Made by a program: the position numbers and the translations under genes. Positions 51,929 through 60,695 of a DNA stretch of 64,000 nucleotides are shown in pieces. The stretch is taken from assembly GCF_001584145.1 (NCBI RefSeq), contig NZ_CP013232.1:5518001-5582000 (forward strand). Direction: 5' to 3'. Under the pieces are notes generated by a model. The model saw only the letters and a list, made by a program, of their open reading frames with translations, was not told where the DNA came from and ran no database searches. The first letter of the stretch is position 1; every line of letters starts with the position of its first letter. The DNA is from Collimonas fungivorans. GTDB lineage: Bacteria > Pseudomonadota > Gammaproteobacteria > Burkholderiales > Burkholderiaceae_D.

Positions 51929-52921
51929 ATGAAAATTGCCGTACTGGATGATTATCAAGACAGCGTCCGCCATCTCGACAGCTTCAGATTATTGGATGGC
52001 CACGACGTCAAAGTGTTCAACAATTCGGCGCGCGGTGTTGGCCAGCTGGCAATCCGCCTGGCCGATTTTGAAGCGCTGGTGCTGATTCGCGAACGCAGCA
52101 GTTTTTCCAGGGCGCTGCTGCAAAAACTGCCTAAGCTGAAACTGATATCGCAGACCGGAAAAGTCAGCGGCCATATCGATGTCGAAGCAGCTACCGAATG
52201 CGGCATCGCCATCGTCGAGGGCATCGGCGATCCGACCGCGCCGGCCGAACTGACCTGGGCCCTGATCATGGCCGCCAGCCGCCGCATCCCGCGTTATGTC
52301 AGCAACCTGCAGCAGGGACAGTGGCAATCGGTGTCGGCGCTACCGCAAAACGATGTGCTGGGCACCGTGCTCAAGGGCCGTACGCTGGCGATCTGGGGTT
52401 ATGGAAAAATCGGCCGCATGGTGGCCGGCTATGGCAAGGCGTTCGGCATGCGGGTGCTGGTGTGGGGCCGCGAAGCCAGCCTGGCCGCCGTGCAGAAAGA
52501 TGGCTATGAAGCGGCGGCCTCGAAACAGCAGTTTTTCGCCGAAGCCGATGTGCTGTCGCTGCACCTGCGCCTGAACGATGCGACGCGCGGCATTGTCGAG
52601 GCGGCCGACCTGGCCTTGATGAAATCCAGCGCCATTTTTGTCAACACCAGCCGCGCCGAGCTGGTTGCCGAGGGCGCTCTGGAGCCGGCTTTGCAGCAGG
52701 GCAGGCCCGGTTTTGCTGCGCTGGATGTGTTTGAAACCGAACCGCTGGCGCCGGATTCGCCGCTGCTGCGGATGGAGAATGTGCTGGCTTCGCCGCACCT
52801 GGGTTATGTCGAAAAAGACAGTTACGAGTTGTACTTTCGGATCGCATTCCAGAATGTCGTGGATTTCGCCGGCGGCGCGCCCAAGAATGTCCTGAATCCG
52901 GACGCGCTGCTGCTGAAGTAA
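51929..52921 (+). CDS. D-isomer specific 2-hydroxyacid dehydrogenase family protein
   Basis: A 330-residue NAD(P)-dependent dehydrogenase. The Rossmann motif is GYGKIGRMVAGYGKAFGM; the catalytic trio is suggested by VNTSRAELV (Arg), ETEPL (Glu) and SPHLGYVEKDSYE (His). The sequence resembles SerA-like dehydrogenases without a C-terminal ACT domain, so it is not a full phosphoglycerate dehydrogenase. The ATG at 51929 was chosen because it opens with MKIAVLDDYQD, the usual start of this subfamily. It is convergent with the next gene with 4 bases between stops. Confidence 0.83.
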   Translation: MKIAVLDDYQDSVRHLDSFRLLDGHDVKVFNNSARGVGQLAIRLADFEALVLIRERSSFSRALLQKLPKLKLISQTGKVSGHIDVEAATECGIAIVEGIGDPTAPAELTWALIMAASRRIPRYVSNLQQGQWQSVSALPQNDVLGTVLKGRTLAIWGYGKIGRMVAGYGKAFGMRVLVWGREASLAAVQKDGYEAAASKQQFFAEADVLSLHLRLNDATRGIVEAADLALMKSSAIFVNTSRAELVAEGALEPALQQGRPGFAALDVFETEPLAPDSPLLRMENVLASPHLGYVEKDSYELYFRIAFQNVVDFAGGAPKNVLNPDALLLK

Positions 52922-52925
52922 ACCG

Positions 52926-53681
52926 TCAGTCGTCGTCGCCGGCGCCGCTGGGCAGGATCAGCTTGTTCAGGCGCGCTGCCGGCGCCGCCAGCGTGGTGTC
53001 GCGCCACATGCCCTGCCAGCCGGGCGGCCATGGCAAAGGCGGGCCGCTGTATTCGGGTACGTTCTTGCGCACCGGGATCACCGGCAGGCTGTCCGGCATC
53101 GGGCCTTCGCTCCAGCCCAGGCTGAAAGCGTAATCCGGCAGCAGGGCGTCGCATACCTTGGCGAACCATGCGCTATGGTCCTCGTCGCGCCCCAGCGCTT
53201 GCGCCAGCCCATGCGGATCGAACTGCGCCAGCGCCCTGGCCAGTTCCGGAATCGCGGCCCCCGGCTGGTCGCCCCAGCCGAGGATGGGATTGAAGTTGTA
53301 ATCGGCGCCGGAGCCGTACCAGCCCTCGCGCCTTGCCCTTTCCATCCAGCTGCGCCGTCCGCAAAACAGGTGCCAGCGCCAGTGCAGGCCGGACGGCTTG
53401 GGCCAGCTGTACAGGTACAGGCGCTGGTAACCGGCGCGGTGCAATTCACGCACCAGCGCCATCAGGCGCGCATGCGGCATGCGGTCCGGCGGCGCGTGGC
53501 GGAACAGGATCGGCTCGCCGTCCGCGTGCTGCACCTCGTCAGTGGACAGGTTCAGGTCCAGCGTCCGCTTCTCGCTGCCGAAACGCGCAGCGACCCAGCC
53601 GGTCAGCAGGTTGACGGAGGTGATCACGCCATAACCGCGGAAGCGGTGGAAAATGACGGTGCCGGGTGCGATGGGTTTCAT
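52926..53681 (-). CDS. Conserved-looking hypothetical protein (251 aa)
   Basis: Not recognised. The first ~65 residues (IAPGTVIFHRFRGYGVITSV, then WVAARFGSEKRTLDL) look like a small beta-barrel of the kind seen in CarD/Tudor-like nucleic acid or polymerase-binding modules. The remainder is rich in Trp, Pro and Arg (HWRWHLFCGRRSWMERARRE) and has no signal peptide. The frame is long, GC-rich at third positions and free of rare codons, so it is probably real. The start lacks a good ribosome site. Confidence 0.6.
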   Translation of the reverse strand: MKPIAPGTVIFHRFRGYGVITSVNLLTGWVAARFGSEKRTLDLNLSTDEVQHADGEPILFRHAPPDRMPHARLMALVRELHRAGYQRLYLYSWPKPSGLHWRWHLFCGRRSWMERARREGWYGSGADYNFNPILGWGDQPGAAIPELARALAQFDPHGLAQALGRDEDHSAWFAKVCDALLPDYAFSLGWSEGPMPDSLPVIPVRKNVPEYSGPPLPWPPGWQGMWRDTTLAAPAARLNKLILPSGAGDDD

Positions 53682-53754
53682 GAGTCGGAATTCTTGTAAA
53701 AAGAGATGAACGCTGAAATCAAATGTTACCAGTGTAGTCGCTGCACGGCGTTTT

Positions 53755-53797
53755 CCTAGGAGCCTGCCGATCTCCTTAAGTCCGGCAGGCTCCTAGG
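53755..53797. repeat. Perfect 15-bp inverted repeat, 13-base loop
   Basis: CCTAGGAGCCTGCCG (53755-53769) and its exact complement at 53783-53797. It lies between divergently transcribed genes, so it is not a terminator; it resembles an extragenic palindrome of a different family from the GTAGGGTGGGCAC type, or an operator-size hairpin. Confidence 0.75.
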
Positions 53798-53873
53798 GTT
53801 GCCAAAAGACGCAGCATGCAATAGCTTAGCTTAGTATAATCAGGCAACCCACCAGGCAGAAAGGACTAGCCAC

Positions 53874-54494
53874 ATGAAGCAACGTCCACCAGTTGTAGGC
53901 CAGCGATCAGGCGACCAGCCGATCACAGCAGCCCCCGGCCGCGAGGTGTTTTCCGCCAGCAGGCGCAACCTCATGTTGCTGGCCGGTGTCAGTTTCGCGA
54001 TGATGAGCATCCCCCGCTGGCTGCAGCAAGCCGCAGCCCAGACCGTCACCCCCGCCGCTTCTCCCCCCAGCGCCAATACCCAGCAGCAAGCGAATTTCAT
54101 GGCATTGTCAGCCTTGCTGACCGGCGCCGCGAAGCTCAATCCGCGCACGGGCGCGAGGCTGTACAGTGCGCTCAGCACGCAAGCGATCGAGTTTGAAAAG
54201 CAGGCAGCCGCATTGTGGCAATACAGTCTCGATCACAAGATCAAGGATGTGGATAACCTGGCGGCCGCGGTCGGCGCCGACAGTGCGTTGTCGCTGGTGC
54301 TGCATCGTATCGTCAGCGGCTGGTACCTGGGCGTAGTCGGCGACGGCGGCGTCACCGGCGGCGCCAAGGTCATCGCCTTCGAACAGGCGTTGATGTTCGA
54401 CCAGGTGCGCGATGCGGTAGTCGTGCCCACCTATTGCCGTGCCGCCCCCGGTTACTGGACCACTCAACCGGCAGTCTTGAAAGCGAGGGTTTGA
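53874..54494 (+). CDS. Sugar/gluconate dehydrogenase complex small (gamma) subunit, Tat-exported
   Basis: A 206-residue protein with a twin-arginine-type leader (SASRRNLMLLAGVSFAMM). Small subunits of FAD glucose, fructose, sorbitol and gluconate dehydrogenases have this design: they act as hitch-hiker chaperones that carry the folded flavoprotein through the Tat pathway. FMALSALLTGAAKLNPRTGA and the C-terminal YCRAAPGYWTTQP fit that family. It is first in a three-gene operon, 2 bases before the flavoprotein gene. Confidence 0.82.
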   Translation: MKQRPPVVGQRSGDQPITAAPGREVFSASRRNLMLLAGVSFAMMSIPRWLQQAAAQTVTPAASPPSANTQQQANFMALSALLTGAAKLNPRTGARLYSALSTQAIEFEKQAAALWQYSLDHKIKDVDNLAAAVGADSALSLVLHRIVSGWYLGVVGDGGVTGGAKVIAFEQALMFDQVRDAVVVPTYCRAAPGYWTTQPAVLKARV

Positions 54495-54496
54495 CC

Positions 54497-56098
54497 ATGG
54501 CTGATAACTTGTCTGCTGATGTTGTAATCGTAGGTTCCGGCGTCGCCGGCGCCCTGGTGGCGCATCAACTGGCCTTGTCCGGCGCTTCGGTGCTGGTGCT
54601 GGAAGCCGGGCCGCGTCTGGAACGCTGGCGCATCGTCGAGAATTACCGGAACACGCCCAGCAAGGACGATTTCATGGTGCCCTACCCGTCCACCAAATAC
54701 GCGCCGCATCCCGAATACACGCCGGAAAACAATTACCTGATCCTCAAGGGTTCGCATAAATACAATTCGCAGTACATCCGCGCGGTAGGCGGCACCACCT
54801 GGCACTGGGCAGCCGCTGCCTGGCGTTTCCTGCCCAACGATTTCAAGATGAAAACCCTGTACGGCGTCGGCCGCGACTGGCCGATCAGCTACGACGAGCT
54901 GGAGCCCTACTACTACCGGGCCGAAGTCGAGCTCGGCGTATCCGGCCCCAACGACGGTACCGACCTCGGTTCGCCGCGCAAGCAACCCTATCCGATGGAT
55001 CACCTGCCGCTGTCCTGGAACGACCAGCGTTTCAGCGCCGTGGTCAACGGCGCCGGCCACAAGGTGGTGTCGGAACCGGTGGCGCGCAACAGCCGCGCCT
55101 ACGATGAACGGCCCAACTGCTGCGGCAACAACAACTGCATGCCGATCTGTCCGATCGCCGCCATGTATAGCGGCATCATCCACGTCGAGAAAGCCGAAAA
55201 GGCCGGCGCCAAGGTGCTGCCCGATGCCGTGGTGTACCGCATCGAAGTGGACGCCAAGGAGCGCATCAGCGCCGTTCACTACAAGGATCCGGAAGGCGTC
55301 ACGCACCGCGTCACCGGCAAATATTTCGTGCTGGCCGCGAACGGCATCGAGATTCCGAAACTGATGCTGATGTCGACCGACGACAAGCATGGCAAAGGCG
55401 TAGGCAACAGCTCGGACCAGGTCGGCCGCAACCTGATGGACCATCCCGGCACCGGGGTTACCTTCCTTGCCAATGAAGACCTGTGGCCGGGGCGCGGTCC
55501 GATCGAAATGACCTCCATCGTCGACATGCGCGACGGCGCTTTCCGCTCCGAATACGCCGCCAAGAAACTGCACCTGAATAACATGGCGCAAACCAACCAT
55601 GCTGCGCAGACCGCCCTGAAAGACGGCCTGGTCGGCCTCAAGCTGAACCAGGAAATCCGCCGCCGCGCGGCGCGCACCGTGAATATCAACAGCTTCCACG
55701 ATATCCTGCCGGATCCGGAAAATCGCATACGGCCGAGCGCGGAAAAGCGCGATGCATTGGGTATTCCGCAGCCGGAAATCACCTATTCGATCAATGACTA
55801 CGTGCAGAAGAGCGCCGTGCTGACGCACCAGGCCTACGCCAGCATCGCCGCCATGTTCGGCGGCACCGAGATCAAGTTCGACGACGATTTCGCGCCGAAC
55901 AACCACATCATGGGCGCCACCATCATGGGCGGCGATCCGCGCGATTCGGTGGTCGACGCCCATTGCCGTTCGCACGACCACGAAAACCTGTTCATCGCCA
56001 GCGGTTCGGTGATGCCGGTAGCCGGCACCGTGAACTGCACCTTGACCATCGCGGCGCTGTCCCTGCGCATCGCCGACACCTTGAGGACAGTGCTATGA
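54497..56098 (+). CDS. FAD-dependent sugar/gluconate dehydrogenase, large flavoprotein subunit (GMC family)
   Basis: A 533-residue catalytic subunit. FAD-binding ADVVIVGSGVAGALVAHQL opens it and AVGGTTWHWAAAAWR follows near residue 97. NCCGNNNCMPICP contains four cysteines (C208, C209, C214, C218) spaced as in the 3Fe-4S cluster of FAD glucose dehydrogenase. The C-terminal part has the GMC pair HIMG and PVAGTVNCTLTIAALS-like text. It oxidises a sugar or aldonate in the periplasm and hands electrons to the cytochrome subunit. Glucose, gluconate, sorbitol or fructose cannot be told apart here. Confidence 0.87.
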   Translation: MADNLSADVVIVGSGVAGALVAHQLALSGASVLVLEAGPRLERWRIVENYRNTPSKDDFMVPYPSTKYAPHPEYTPENNYLILKGSHKYNSQYIRAVGGTTWHWAAAAWRFLPNDFKMKTLYGVGRDWPISYDELEPYYYRAEVELGVSGPNDGTDLGSPRKQPYPMDHLPLSWNDQRFSAVVNGAGHKVVSEPVARNSRAYDERPNCCGNNNCMPICPIAAMYSGIIHVEKAEKAGAKVLPDAVVYRIEVDAKERISAVHYKDPEGVTHRVTGKYFVLAANGIEIPKLMLMSTDDKHGKGVGNSSDQVGRNLMDHPGTGVTFLANEDLWPGRGPIEMTSIVDMRDGAFRSEYAAKKLHLNNMAQTNHAAQTALKDGLVGLKLNQEIRRRAARTVNINSFHDILPDPENRIRPSAEKRDALGIPQPEITYSINDYVQKSAVLTHQAYASIAAMFGGTEIKFDDDFAPNNHIMGATIMGGDPRDSVVDAHCRSHDHENLFIASGSVMPVAGTVNCTLTIAALSLRIADTLRTVL

Positions 56099-57564
56099 CG
56101 GCCCGCTCTCAACTCACCTTTCCGCGCTGGATGGCCGGCATGGTCCTGGCTGCCGGATTGGCGCAAGGCGGTGCCGCAGCAGCAGCCGATACCGCGGCGA
56201 CCGCTGCCGTGGCTGCCGCTCCGGCCGCAGCGCCCAACGCCGACCAGATCACGCGCGGCGCTTACCTGGCCAAGGCCGCCGACTGTATCGCCTGCCACAC
56301 GGTTGATCCGGCCAAGCCGTTCGCCGGCGGTTATCCGCTGGCGACGCCGTTCGGCACCATCTACGGCCCCAACATCACGCCGGATAAAGAGACCGGCATC
56401 GGCAACTGGAGCGATGAGGATTTCATCCGCGCCCTGCACAACGGCATCGACGACGAAGGCAAGCATCTATATCCTGCCTTCCCCTACGCGTCCTTCACCA
56501 AGCTGTCGCGCGACGATGTGCTGGCGATCAAGGCCTACCTGTTCAGCCTGCCGCCGATCCCGCAAAAGAACCTGGAAAACAAGCTGCCCTTCCCGCTCAA
56601 CCAGCGCTGGATCCTGGCCGGCTGGAACCTGTTCAACTTCAAGCCGGGCGAATGGAAGGACGATGCCGGCAAGAGCCCGGAATGGAATCGCGGCGCTTAC
56701 CTGGTGGAAGGGCTGGCCCACTGCCAGGAATGCCATACGCCGCGTAACCTGACCATGGGCGTCGACCTCAAGCGCTCCTTCGGCGGCGCCCAGCTGGGCG
56801 GCTGGACCGCGTTCAACATCACGCCCGATCCGGTCAGCGGCATCGGCGGCTGGAAGGACGAAGAAATCGTCCAGTACCTGAAAACCGGCCTGGTGCCGGG
56901 CAAGGCATCCGCGGCCGGCGGCATGGCGGAAGCGATCGAACACAGCCTGCAATACCTGAGCGAGCCTGACCTGAAGGCGATCGTCACTTACATGCGCAGC
57001 GTGCCGGCCATCAGCGATGCGGCCGACAAGAAACCGCGCTACGCCTGGGGCCAGGCAGCGGATGACGATGCCGATTTGCGCGGGGTGGCGGCGGTATCGG
57101 TCAGCAGCAATGCCGCCAGCGGCGCCGAGCTGTTCAGCGGCAACTGCGCCAGCTGCCACTCGGCCAGCGGCAGCGGCGTGGTCGGCGGTTATTACCCTTC
57201 CCTGTTCAGCAACAGCGTGGTGGGCGCGCGCGATCCCGGCAACTTGCTGATGGTGATCCTCAACGGCGTGCAGCGCCGCGGCAAGGACGAGCAGACTTTC
57301 ATGCCCGGTTTTGCCGGCCACCTCAACGATGGCCAGGTCGCCATGCTGGCCAACTACGTGGTCAAGCAGTACGGCCATGCCGATACGCCGCCGATTACGC
57401 CAGAGCAGGTCAAGGTGCAGCGCCAGGGCGGGCCGGTGTCGCCGATGCTGACTTTACTGCCATGGGGACTAGGCGCGGCAGGGCTGATCGTGTTATTTAT
57501 ACTGTTTTCACTGATCATGCGTCGTGGCCGGCGGCCTTCCAAGGACGACTCGGCTGCTTCATAG
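56095..57564 (+). CDS. Sugar/gluconate dehydrogenase cytochrome c subunit (three haem)
   Basis: A 489-residue membrane-bound cytochrome with a signal peptide, three CXXCH haem sites (CIACH at 64-68, CQECH, CASCH) and a C-terminal anchor (GAAGLIVLFILFSLIMRRGRR). It passes electrons from the flavoprotein to ubiquinone or a terminal oxidase. Its ATG overlaps the flavoprotein stop (ATGA). Domain order and length agree with the large cytochrome subunits of gluconate, sorbitol and glucose dehydrogenases. Confidence 0.9.
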   Translation: MTARSQLTFPRWMAGMVLAAGLAQGGAAAAADTAATAAVAAAPAAAPNADQITRGAYLAKAADCIACHTVDPAKPFAGGYPLATPFGTIYGPNITPDKETGIGNWSDEDFIRALHNGIDDEGKHLYPAFPYASFTKLSRDDVLAIKAYLFSLPPIPQKNLENKLPFPLNQRWILAGWNLFNFKPGEWKDDAGKSPEWNRGAYLVEGLAHCQECHTPRNLTMGVDLKRSFGGAQLGGWTAFNITPDPVSGIGGWKDEEIVQYLKTGLVPGKASAAGGMAEAIEHSLQYLSEPDLKAIVTYMRSVPAISDAADKKPRYAWGQAADDDADLRGVAAVSVSSNAASGAELFSGNCASCHSASGSGVVGGYYPSLFSNSVVGARDPGNLLMVILNGVQRRGKDEQTFMPGFAGHLNDGQVAMLANYVVKQYGHADTPPITPEQVKVQRQGGPVSPMLTLLPWGLGAAGLIVLFILFSLIMRRGRRPSKDDSAAS

Positions 57565-57604
57565 GAACAGGTTCATAGAAATCGCATCATAGGAATATCT
57601 ACTC

Positions 57605-58090
57605 ATGGCCCTACGTATCATCGCCACCGGCGGCACTTTCGATAAACATTACGACGAGATCGCCGGTAAACTGACTTTCGCCACCAGCCACCTGCCGCAG
57701 GTGATCCAGCGCGCGCGCATCACTACCGAAATCGCGCTGGAAGAACTGCCGCTGCTCGATTCGCTCGACATGCAAGACATCGACCGCCGGCGCGTGCTGG
57801 CTTCCTGCACGCATGCGGCGGAATCGGCGATAGTCATCATCCACGGCACCGACACCATGCGCGAGACCGCCGCCGTGCTGGGCGCGGCGGCGCTGGAAAA
57901 GACGATCGTGGTGACCGGCGCGATGATTCCCTATGCGATTGCCAACTCCGATGCCTTGTTCAATTTCGGCTTTGCCTGCGGCGTTGCGCAATCCTTGCCG
58001 CACGGCGTGTACGTGGCGATGAACGGCAAGATTTTTGCATGGGACAAAGTAGAGAAAAACCGGGTTGCAGGAGTCTTTGAGCCTTTGTAA
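57605..58090 (+). CDS. Short asparaginase-like protein (N-terminal domain only)
   Basis: A 161-residue protein matching only the N-terminal domain of type I/II asparaginases: RIIATGGTFDK (catalytic Thr region, residues 5-14) and the second active-site motif IIHGTDTMRETA (79-90). The ~130-residue C-terminal domain is missing, and the frame ends cleanly before a terminator rather than in a broken gene. One-domain asparaginase-like proteins of this length exist in betaproteobacteria, but activity is unproven. It sits 40 bases after the cytochrome gene and may be read through from it. Confidence 0.78.
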   Translation: MALRIIATGGTFDKHYDEIAGKLTFATSHLPQVIQRARITTEIALEELPLLDSLDMQDIDRRRVLASCTHAAESAIVIIHGTDTMRETAAVLGAAALEKTIVVTGAMIPYAIANSDALFNFGFACGVAQSLPHGVYVAMNGKIFAWDKVEKNRVAGVFEPL

Positions 58091-58111
58091 TATCTTTTCT
58101 TCAGGCGAAAA

Positions 58112-58140
58112 AAAACGGGGCAGAATTTCTGCCCCGTTTT
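58112..58140. terminator. Bidirectional terminator
   Basis: A 13-bp perfect stem AAAACGGGGCAGA / TCTGCCCCGTTTT with a 3-base loop lies between the convergent asparaginase-like and M3 peptidase genes, with A and T runs at both ends. Confidence 0.93.
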
Positions 58141-58156
58141 CACATCCAGCCCACTG

Positions 58157-60361
58157 TTACTTGGTTACCCCGGTCAGGCCGCGCGCCTCCAGCAGAGGCT
58201 CGACTTCCGGCCCGCGTCCGTAGAAGTCCTTGAACTGGGCGCTAGGGTCGGCGCTGAAGCCGCGCGACAGCACCTTGGCGCGCAACAGGTCGCCGTTGGC
58301 GCGTTTCAGGCCGCCGTGGGTGTCCATCCAGTGCTCGGTATCCTTGGCCAGCACGTCGCTCCAGATATAAGCGTAATAACCGGCTGCATAGCCGCTGGCG
58401 AAGATGTGCTGGAAGTATTGCGTGTGGTAGCGCGGCGGCACCACATAACCGTCGCCGCTGCTGGCAGCCTGCAAGGTTTTGGCTTCAAACGCCATCACAT
58501 CCTTGGCGGCCGGCGTCTGGCCTGCCGGCAGCTGGTGCCAGGCCTGGTCCAGCATGGCCGCCGCCAGGTATTCCGAAGTCTCGAAACCGGCATTGAACTT
58601 GCGCGCCGCCAGCACCTTGTTGACCAGCGCCCGCGGCATCGGCTTGCCGGTTTTATAGTGCTTGGCGTAGTGGGCCAGGACTTGCGGATTGTGCGACCAC
58701 ATTTCATTGAACTGCGACGGGTATTCGACGAAATCCGGCGGCACCGAGGCGCCAGAGAACATCGGATACTGGACGCTGGAGAACATGCCGTGCAAGGCAT
58801 GGCCGAACTCGTGGAACATGGTGTTGACTTCGTCAAACGTCAGCAGCACCGGCTTGCCGGCCGGCGGTTTGACGATGTTGATATTGTTCGAGACCACCGG
58901 CTTGGTCCCGAACAGACGCGATTGCGGAACATAGCTGTTCATCCAGGCGCCGCCCTGCTTGTTGTCGCGGGCGAAAGGATCGAACAGGAATAAGGCCAAT
59001 GGCGAACCGTCCTGGTCGAACACTTCGAATACCCGCACATCTTTCTGGTACACCGGCAGGTCGGTGCGTTCCTTGAAGTTGATGCCGTACAGCTGCTGGG
59101 CAGCATAGAACACGCCGTTCTGCAGCACATTGTTCAATTCGAAGTAAGGCTTGATCTGGGATTCGTCGAAGTTGTAGCGCGACTTGCGCACCTGTTCAGA
59201 GTAAAACGCCCAGTCCCACGGCTGCAGCTTGAACGGCTTGGCATGGCTGGCCTTGGCCTGGCGGTCTATCACCTGCTGTATGGCGGCCGCTTCCTTGCGG
59301 GCGTTGGCGGCAGCGGGCGGCGCCAGCTGGGCCAGCATGCGGTTGACGGCGTCCGGCGTGCCGGCGGTTTCATCTTCCAGCTCATAGGCGGCGTGGCTAG
59401 GATAACCCAGCAGCGCGGCGCGCTGGGCGCGCAGTTTGACGATCTGGGCGACGCCGGCGACATTGTCGTCGCTGCCGCCGTTGGCGCGCGTGATGGACGC
59501 GGTATAGAGGCGCTCACGCAGCTGGCGGTTCTTGAGCTGCGCCAGCAGCGGCTGGTCGGTGGTGTTTTGCAGGGCGATCAGCCATTTGCCGTCCAGCTTG
59601 CGGCTGCTTGCAGCCTGCGCCGCGGCGCTGATCTGTTCCGGCGTCAGACCATCAAGGTCGGCCTGGCGATCGACTATCACCGCGCCGTCGTTATTCGCTT
59701 TCAGCAGGGTCTGCTGGAATTGCGTGGTGAGCGAAGAAATCTGCTGGTTCAGCTTGCGCAGCTGGTCCTTGTCGGCGGCCGACAAACGGGCGCCGGCCCT
59801 GACGAATTCGGTGCGGTAGCGTTCCAGCAGGCGCAGCGATTCCGGATCGAGGCCGAGGCTGCTGCGTTGCTGGTACAACTGTTCGACGCGGGCAAACAGT
59901 TGCGGGTCGAGGAAAATGGCGTCCTTGTGGTCGGCCAGCTTGGGCGCCATGTCCTGCTGGGTCTGGTCCAGTTCCGGGCTGGTGTTGGCGCTCACCAGGT
60001 TAAAGAATACTTCGCTGACGCGGCTCAGCATCTGGCCCGAGCGTTCCATCGCGACGATGGTGTTGTCGAAGTTCGGCGCCGCCGGATTGGCGGCGATTGC
60101 GCGCGCTTCCTGGCGTTGCTGCGCCATGCCTGCTTCGAACGCCGGTTTATAGTCGCTATCCTTGATCCGGTCGAATGGCGGCATGTTGTACGGCAGGCTG
60201 CTGACCTGGGCGAACGGGGAATTTGCAGCGAGCGCCGCGGTGGCGGCTGAGGCTTGCGATGCCTTGGTTGATTCATTGTCGGCTGTCGTGCAGCCTATCA
60301 TGCCGGCAGCCGCCGTCAACATCAATCCGCACAGCGTGATACGTCGTGTAGAAACTTGCAT
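58157..60361 (-). CDS. dcp: M3 family metallopeptidase (dipeptidyl carboxypeptidase-like lipoprotein)
   Basis: A 734-residue zinc peptidase. The signal MQVSTRRITLCGLMLTAAAG ends in lipobox MIGC, so it is a lipoprotein, unlike cytosolic oligopeptidase A. The zinc site is NTMFHEFGHALHGM, with the third ligand glutamate some 25-30 residues on (EYPSQFNEMW). PYNMPPFDRIKDSDYKPAFEAGM at the N-terminus (first part PYNMPPFDRIKDSDY) is typical of Dcp. It trims peptides at the cell envelope. Single gene. Confidence 0.88.
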   Translation of the reverse strand: MQVSTRRITLCGLMLTAAAGMIGCTTADNESTKASQASAATAALAANSPFAQVSSLPYNMPPFDRIKDSDYKPAFEAGMAQQRQEARAIAANPAAPNFDNTIVAMERSGQMLSRVSEVFFNLVSANTSPELDQTQQDMAPKLADHKDAIFLDPQLFARVEQLYQQRSSLGLDPESLRLLERYRTEFVRAGARLSAADKDQLRKLNQQISSLTTQFQQTLLKANNDGAVIVDRQADLDGLTPEQISAAAQAASSRKLDGKWLIALQNTTDQPLLAQLKNRQLRERLYTASITRANGGSDDNVAGVAQIVKLRAQRAALLGYPSHAAYELEDETAGTPDAVNRMLAQLAPPAAANARKEAAAIQQVIDRQAKASHAKPFKLQPWDWAFYSEQVRKSRYNFDESQIKPYFELNNVLQNGVFYAAQQLYGINFKERTDLPVYQKDVRVFEVFDQDGSPLALFLFDPFARDNKQGGAWMNSYVPQSRLFGTKPVVSNNINIVKPPAGKPVLLTFDEVNTMFHEFGHALHGMFSSVQYPMFSGASVPPDFVEYPSQFNEMWSHNPQVLAHYAKHYKTGKPMPRALVNKVLAARKFNAGFETSEYLAAAMLDQAWHQLPAGQTPAAKDVMAFEAKTLQAASSGDGYVVPPRYHTQYFQHIFASGYAAGYYAYIWSDVLAKDTEHWMDTHGGLKRANGDLLRAKVLSRGFSADPSAQFKDFYGRGPEVEPLLEARGLTGVTK

Positions 60362-60383
60362 CAGTTCTCCTTGGGTTGGTACA

Positions 60384-60543
60384 AGTGGACTGTAACAGCC
60401 AATTCAGAAGTGCCTGTCACGTACCCGACCCGCATGGCGGCGTTGCAAATGCTCGCAATAGTCTCGCTATTGCTCCGCTTTGCGCCTTGCCCTGCGCGCC
60501 GGGTACGCGCCCTTCACTCCCGAATCGGCTGTTACAGTCCACT
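60384..60543. repeat. 160-bp imperfect palindromic element (MITE-like)
   Basis: 22-bp terminal arms (60384-60405 and 60522-60543) pair with one mismatch; inside, GTACCCG/CGGGTAC and a central GCAAATGCTCGCAATAG / CTATTGCTCCGCTTTGC hairpin continue the fold, so nearly the whole element can form one long stem. It contains no gene. It occupies most of the 334-base gap 60362-60695 between the peptidase and porin genes. Confidence 0.75.
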
Positions 60544-60621
60544 AGGTATTATTTTTTTGACGAAACATTCTACGCCAGCATTCAAGCTCCCGGGAATCAC
60601 GCCTTATTTTGATGAAAAAAA

Positions 60622-60645
60622 ACGGAAGACATGCATGTCTTCCGT
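60622..60645 (-). terminator. Terminator of the porin gene
   Basis: A 24-bp perfect palindrome (ACGGAAGACATG / CATGTCTTCCGT) followed on the minus strand by a run of T residues, 50 bases after the porin stop. Confidence 0.88.
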
Positions 60646-60695
60646 CTCGAACGGCAGGCCAGCAAAGGCCATGCCGTTTTGCACATCAACCGGGT

